Assembly: GCA_946404295.1 (NCBI GenBank)
Contig: CAMJDE010000093.1
Location: forward strand, 1 to 7,206
Length of the DNA stretch: 7,206 nt
Direction of reading: 5' to 3'
Origin: an uncultured Clostridia bacterium
Lineage (GTDB): Bacteria > Bacillota > Clostridia > Oscillospirales > CAG-272
A program made the translations under genes and the position numbers. Under the pieces are notes generated by a model. That model saw only the letters and a list, made by a program, of their open reading frames with translations, searched no databases and was not told the DNA's origin. This document shows, piece by piece, positions 6,506 to 7,206 of the stretch. The first letter of the stretch is position 1. Each line of letters starts with the position of its first letter.

Positions 6506-6533
6506 TTGCAAAAAGTAACCGCACTTTTGGCAA
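6506..6533. repeat. Imperfect inverted repeat upstream of the lyase promoter
   Basis: TTGC (6506-6509) plus AAAAGT (6511-6516) pair with ACTTTT (6523-6528) plus GCAA (6530-6533), with one mismatch and a six-base centre. TTTTGGCAA at 6525-6533 repeats the sequence at 6466-6474 in the -35 region exactly, 59 bp apart. Both could belong to one regulatory system, or this may be chance in a short A/T-rich stretch. Confidence 0.35.
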
Positions 6534-6678
6534 TGCGACCGAAAACAACAACGCGACAGGAAGGGGCGCCGGGCACGTTTCCGTCCCTTTGCGCCGCACG
6601 CGACGTCCGCGAAAACCGCCGCCCGCGCCCCCCGCCGCCGCCTGGCAAAAGGATCAGAATGTTTTTTTCAAAAAAGGG
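6534..6678. other. Intergenic stretch without a recognised gene
   Basis: I see no convincing coding region here. It holds a C-rich tract (6616-6645, mostly CCG and CCC triplets), a weak stem AAGGGGCG/CGTCCCTT (6561-6568 with 6582-6589, one G-U pair, long loop, no T tail), and a T/A palindrome around 6663-6675. Frames that are open here are GC-driven and have no ribosome binding site. Confidence 0.5.
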
Positions 6679-6707
6679 TTGCTTTTTCAAAACCGGTATG
6701 CTATAAT
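6679..6707 (+). promoter_or_regulatory. Promoter of tRNA-Glu
   Basis: TTGCTT (6679-6684), a 17-bp spacer, then TATAAT (6702-6707), which is part of TATGCTATAAT, a good extended -10. Transcription would begin near 6714, leaving a leader of about 14 nt before the mature tRNA. Confidence 0.8.
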
Positions 6708-6727
6708 ATTACCGCTCCGCAAAAAGC

Positions 6728-6802
6728 GGCCCGTTGGTCAAGAGGCTAAGACATCGCCCTCTCACGGCGAAAACATGGGTTCGATTCCCGTACGGGTCAC
6801 CA
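6728..6802 (+). tRNA. tRNA-Glu (anticodon CUC)
   Basis: A complete cloverleaf of 75 nt including encoded CCA (6800-6802). Acceptor GGCCCGT (6728-6734) pairs with ACGGGTC (6792-6798, one G-U), with discriminator A6799. The D arm is GTC/GAC. The anticodon stem TCGCC/GGCGA holds loop CTCTCAC, giving anticodon CUC for GAG codons. The variable loop is AAAC. The T stem ATGGG/CCCGT has loop TTCGATT. It has its own promoter and terminator and looks like a single-gene unit. GAG is the less common glutamate tRNA decoder in Firmicutes (UUC reads both codons), which fits the GC-rich codon use here. Confidence 0.97.
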
Positions 6803-6806
6803 CTTG

Positions 6807-6854
6807 GGACGTAAGTTGAAACACCTGAAAAAGTGTTGATTTACGTCCTTTTTT
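6807..6854 (+). terminator. Terminator of the tRNA-Glu transcript
   Basis: GGACGTAA (6807-6814) pairs with TTACGTCC (6841-6848), followed by T6 (6849-6854) and more T-rich sequence. An inner stem AACAC/GTGTT (6820-6824 with 6833-6837) sits within it. The base of the stem begins only four bases after the CCA end. Confidence 0.9.
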
Positions 6855-6880
6855 CTTTGTTTTACGGGCAAAAACGGCGT

Positions 6881-6914
6881 AAAAGGACCGAGCTCTTTCG
6901 AGCCCGGCTCTTTT
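6881..6914 (-). terminator. Terminator of the leftward Cys-rich gene
   Basis: On the - strand CCGGGCTC pairs with GAGCTCGG around a GAAA loop (one G-U pair). It is flanked by A4 (6914-6911) and T4 (6884-6881), about 20 nt after the stop at 6935. On the + strand the G-U becomes an A-C mismatch, so it is stronger leftward. Confidence 0.75.
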
Positions 6915-6934
6915 CATTTCTTTTGATAGTAGTC

Positions 6935-7206
6935 TTAGATATAAAGGCGCAGTTCTCTTACCATATATGAGTCGCCGCACTTCGGACAGCATGGAATACA
7001 TCCAAGCGTCAACCCACCGTTGCCGTATTTCCGAAAAAAATACTTGCAGTATTCGCAATAGAAGTCCCCATAATCATTCGGTGACGTACCTAGTCCACCG
7101 CATTCCGGACACCGCGGAGCCGAATTGCCGTTAAAAAAACCATCTTCGTCTCGTTCTTCGATAAACCGATGCTGACACTCAACACAAATAAACGTTTCAG
7201 GAATTG
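6935..7206 (-). CDS. Cys-rich zinc-ribbon-type protein, C-terminal 89 residues (5' end beyond the window)
   Basis: I do not recognise this protein. The - strand is open from the right edge (first full codon 7204-7202) to TAA at 6937-6935; no start codon lies in the visible part before the conserved motifs, so it continues outside. Ten cysteines fall in regular pairs: C7VEC10, C32PEC35, C50EYC53, C69IPC72 and C73PKC76 (numbered from the first visible residue). The first two pairs, 21 residues apart, and the C50/C53 with C73/C76 pairs look like two zinc ribbons, each with aromatic residues around it; C69/C72 are extra. The spacing of CxxC pairs, which random frames do not give, and a matching terminator at 6881-6914 support it as real. 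G+C is roughly 38-53% per line, lower than in opp and the lyase. It may bind nucleic acid or protein; function unknown. Confidence 0.75.
   Translation of the reverse strand, partial: IPETFICVECQHRFIEERDEDGFFNGNSAPRCPECGGLGTSPNDYGDFYCEYCKYFFRKYGNGGLTLGCIPCCPKCGDSYMVRELRLYI

Noticed and set aside
6511..6528. AAGTGCGGT on the - strand, identical to the Haemophilus DNA-uptake core
   Set aside because: A single 9-base match in the window, in a genome with no other sign of Pasteurellaceae origin; best taken as chance within the inverted repeat.
3673..6819. A 1048-codon open frame on the + strand opposite the lyase
   Set aside because: It is antisense to a gene with a signal peptide, catalytic motifs and ribosome binding site, runs through both promoters and the tRNA, and its sequence is Arg/Val/Asp-rich low-complexity typical of GC-rich mirror frames.
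6762..7058. 98-codon - strand frame ending inside the tRNA
   Set aside because: Its C-terminal part is the antisense translation of tRNA-Glu, and the rest is an alternative frame of the Cys-rich gene, crossing two terminators.
1..7206. CRISPR array, insertion sequence, integrase or riboswitch
   Set aside because: No regularly spaced repeats, transposase or integrase motifs, terminal inverted repeats or known riboswitch cores were seen. The repeats found are short, coding and tandem.

Overview
The window looks like chromosomal DNA of a moderately GC-rich, probably uncultured Clostridia-type Firmicute. The pointers are strong GGAGG-type ribosome binding sites, an Opp/Dpp-type ABC importer, a large secreted lipoprotein carrying the Cys/His repeats common in gut Clostridia surface proteins, and a tRNA gene with encoded CCA. 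This placement is inference; no taxonomic marker is present.

Layout. Positions 1-3613 (+) hold the end of a peptide-importer operon: a permease cut off by the left edge (oppC-like), two ATPases (oppD-like and oppF-like), and a 91-residue single-helix membrane protein translationally linked to the end of oppF. The oppF-like ATPase is unusual. It begins with about 120 residues of a three-helix, DUF4234-like membrane domain, encoded by DNA of clearly lower GC than the rest, and it ends in a threefold 7-residue repeat whose last copy supplies the ribosome binding site of the next gene. Positions 3617-3713 hold a bidirectional terminator and two further hairpins. Positions 3712-6375 (-) encode an 887-residue lipoprotein of the heparinase II/III polysaccharide-lyase family, apparently transcribed alone from a clear promoter at 6445-6474. 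Positions 6376-6727 are intergenic, with divergent promoters for the lyase and for tRNA-Glu(CUC) at 6728-6802 (+). After the tRNA terminator and a second terminator, a Cys-rich zinc-ribbon-type protein runs leftward from beyond the right edge to a stop at 6935. It lacks a start codon within the window, so a Met-initiated ORF search misses it.

How it fits together. The Opp genes form a binding-protein-dependent importer for peptides or similar small solutes; the binding protein and first permease must lie to the left. The lyase would act outside the cell, on the membrane surface, on uronic-acid-containing polysaccharide. It converges with opp and has its own promoter, so a functional link between them is not shown. 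The best candidates for something not well described are the DUF4234-OppF fusion with its coupled small membrane protein, and the Cys-rich protein at the right edge.
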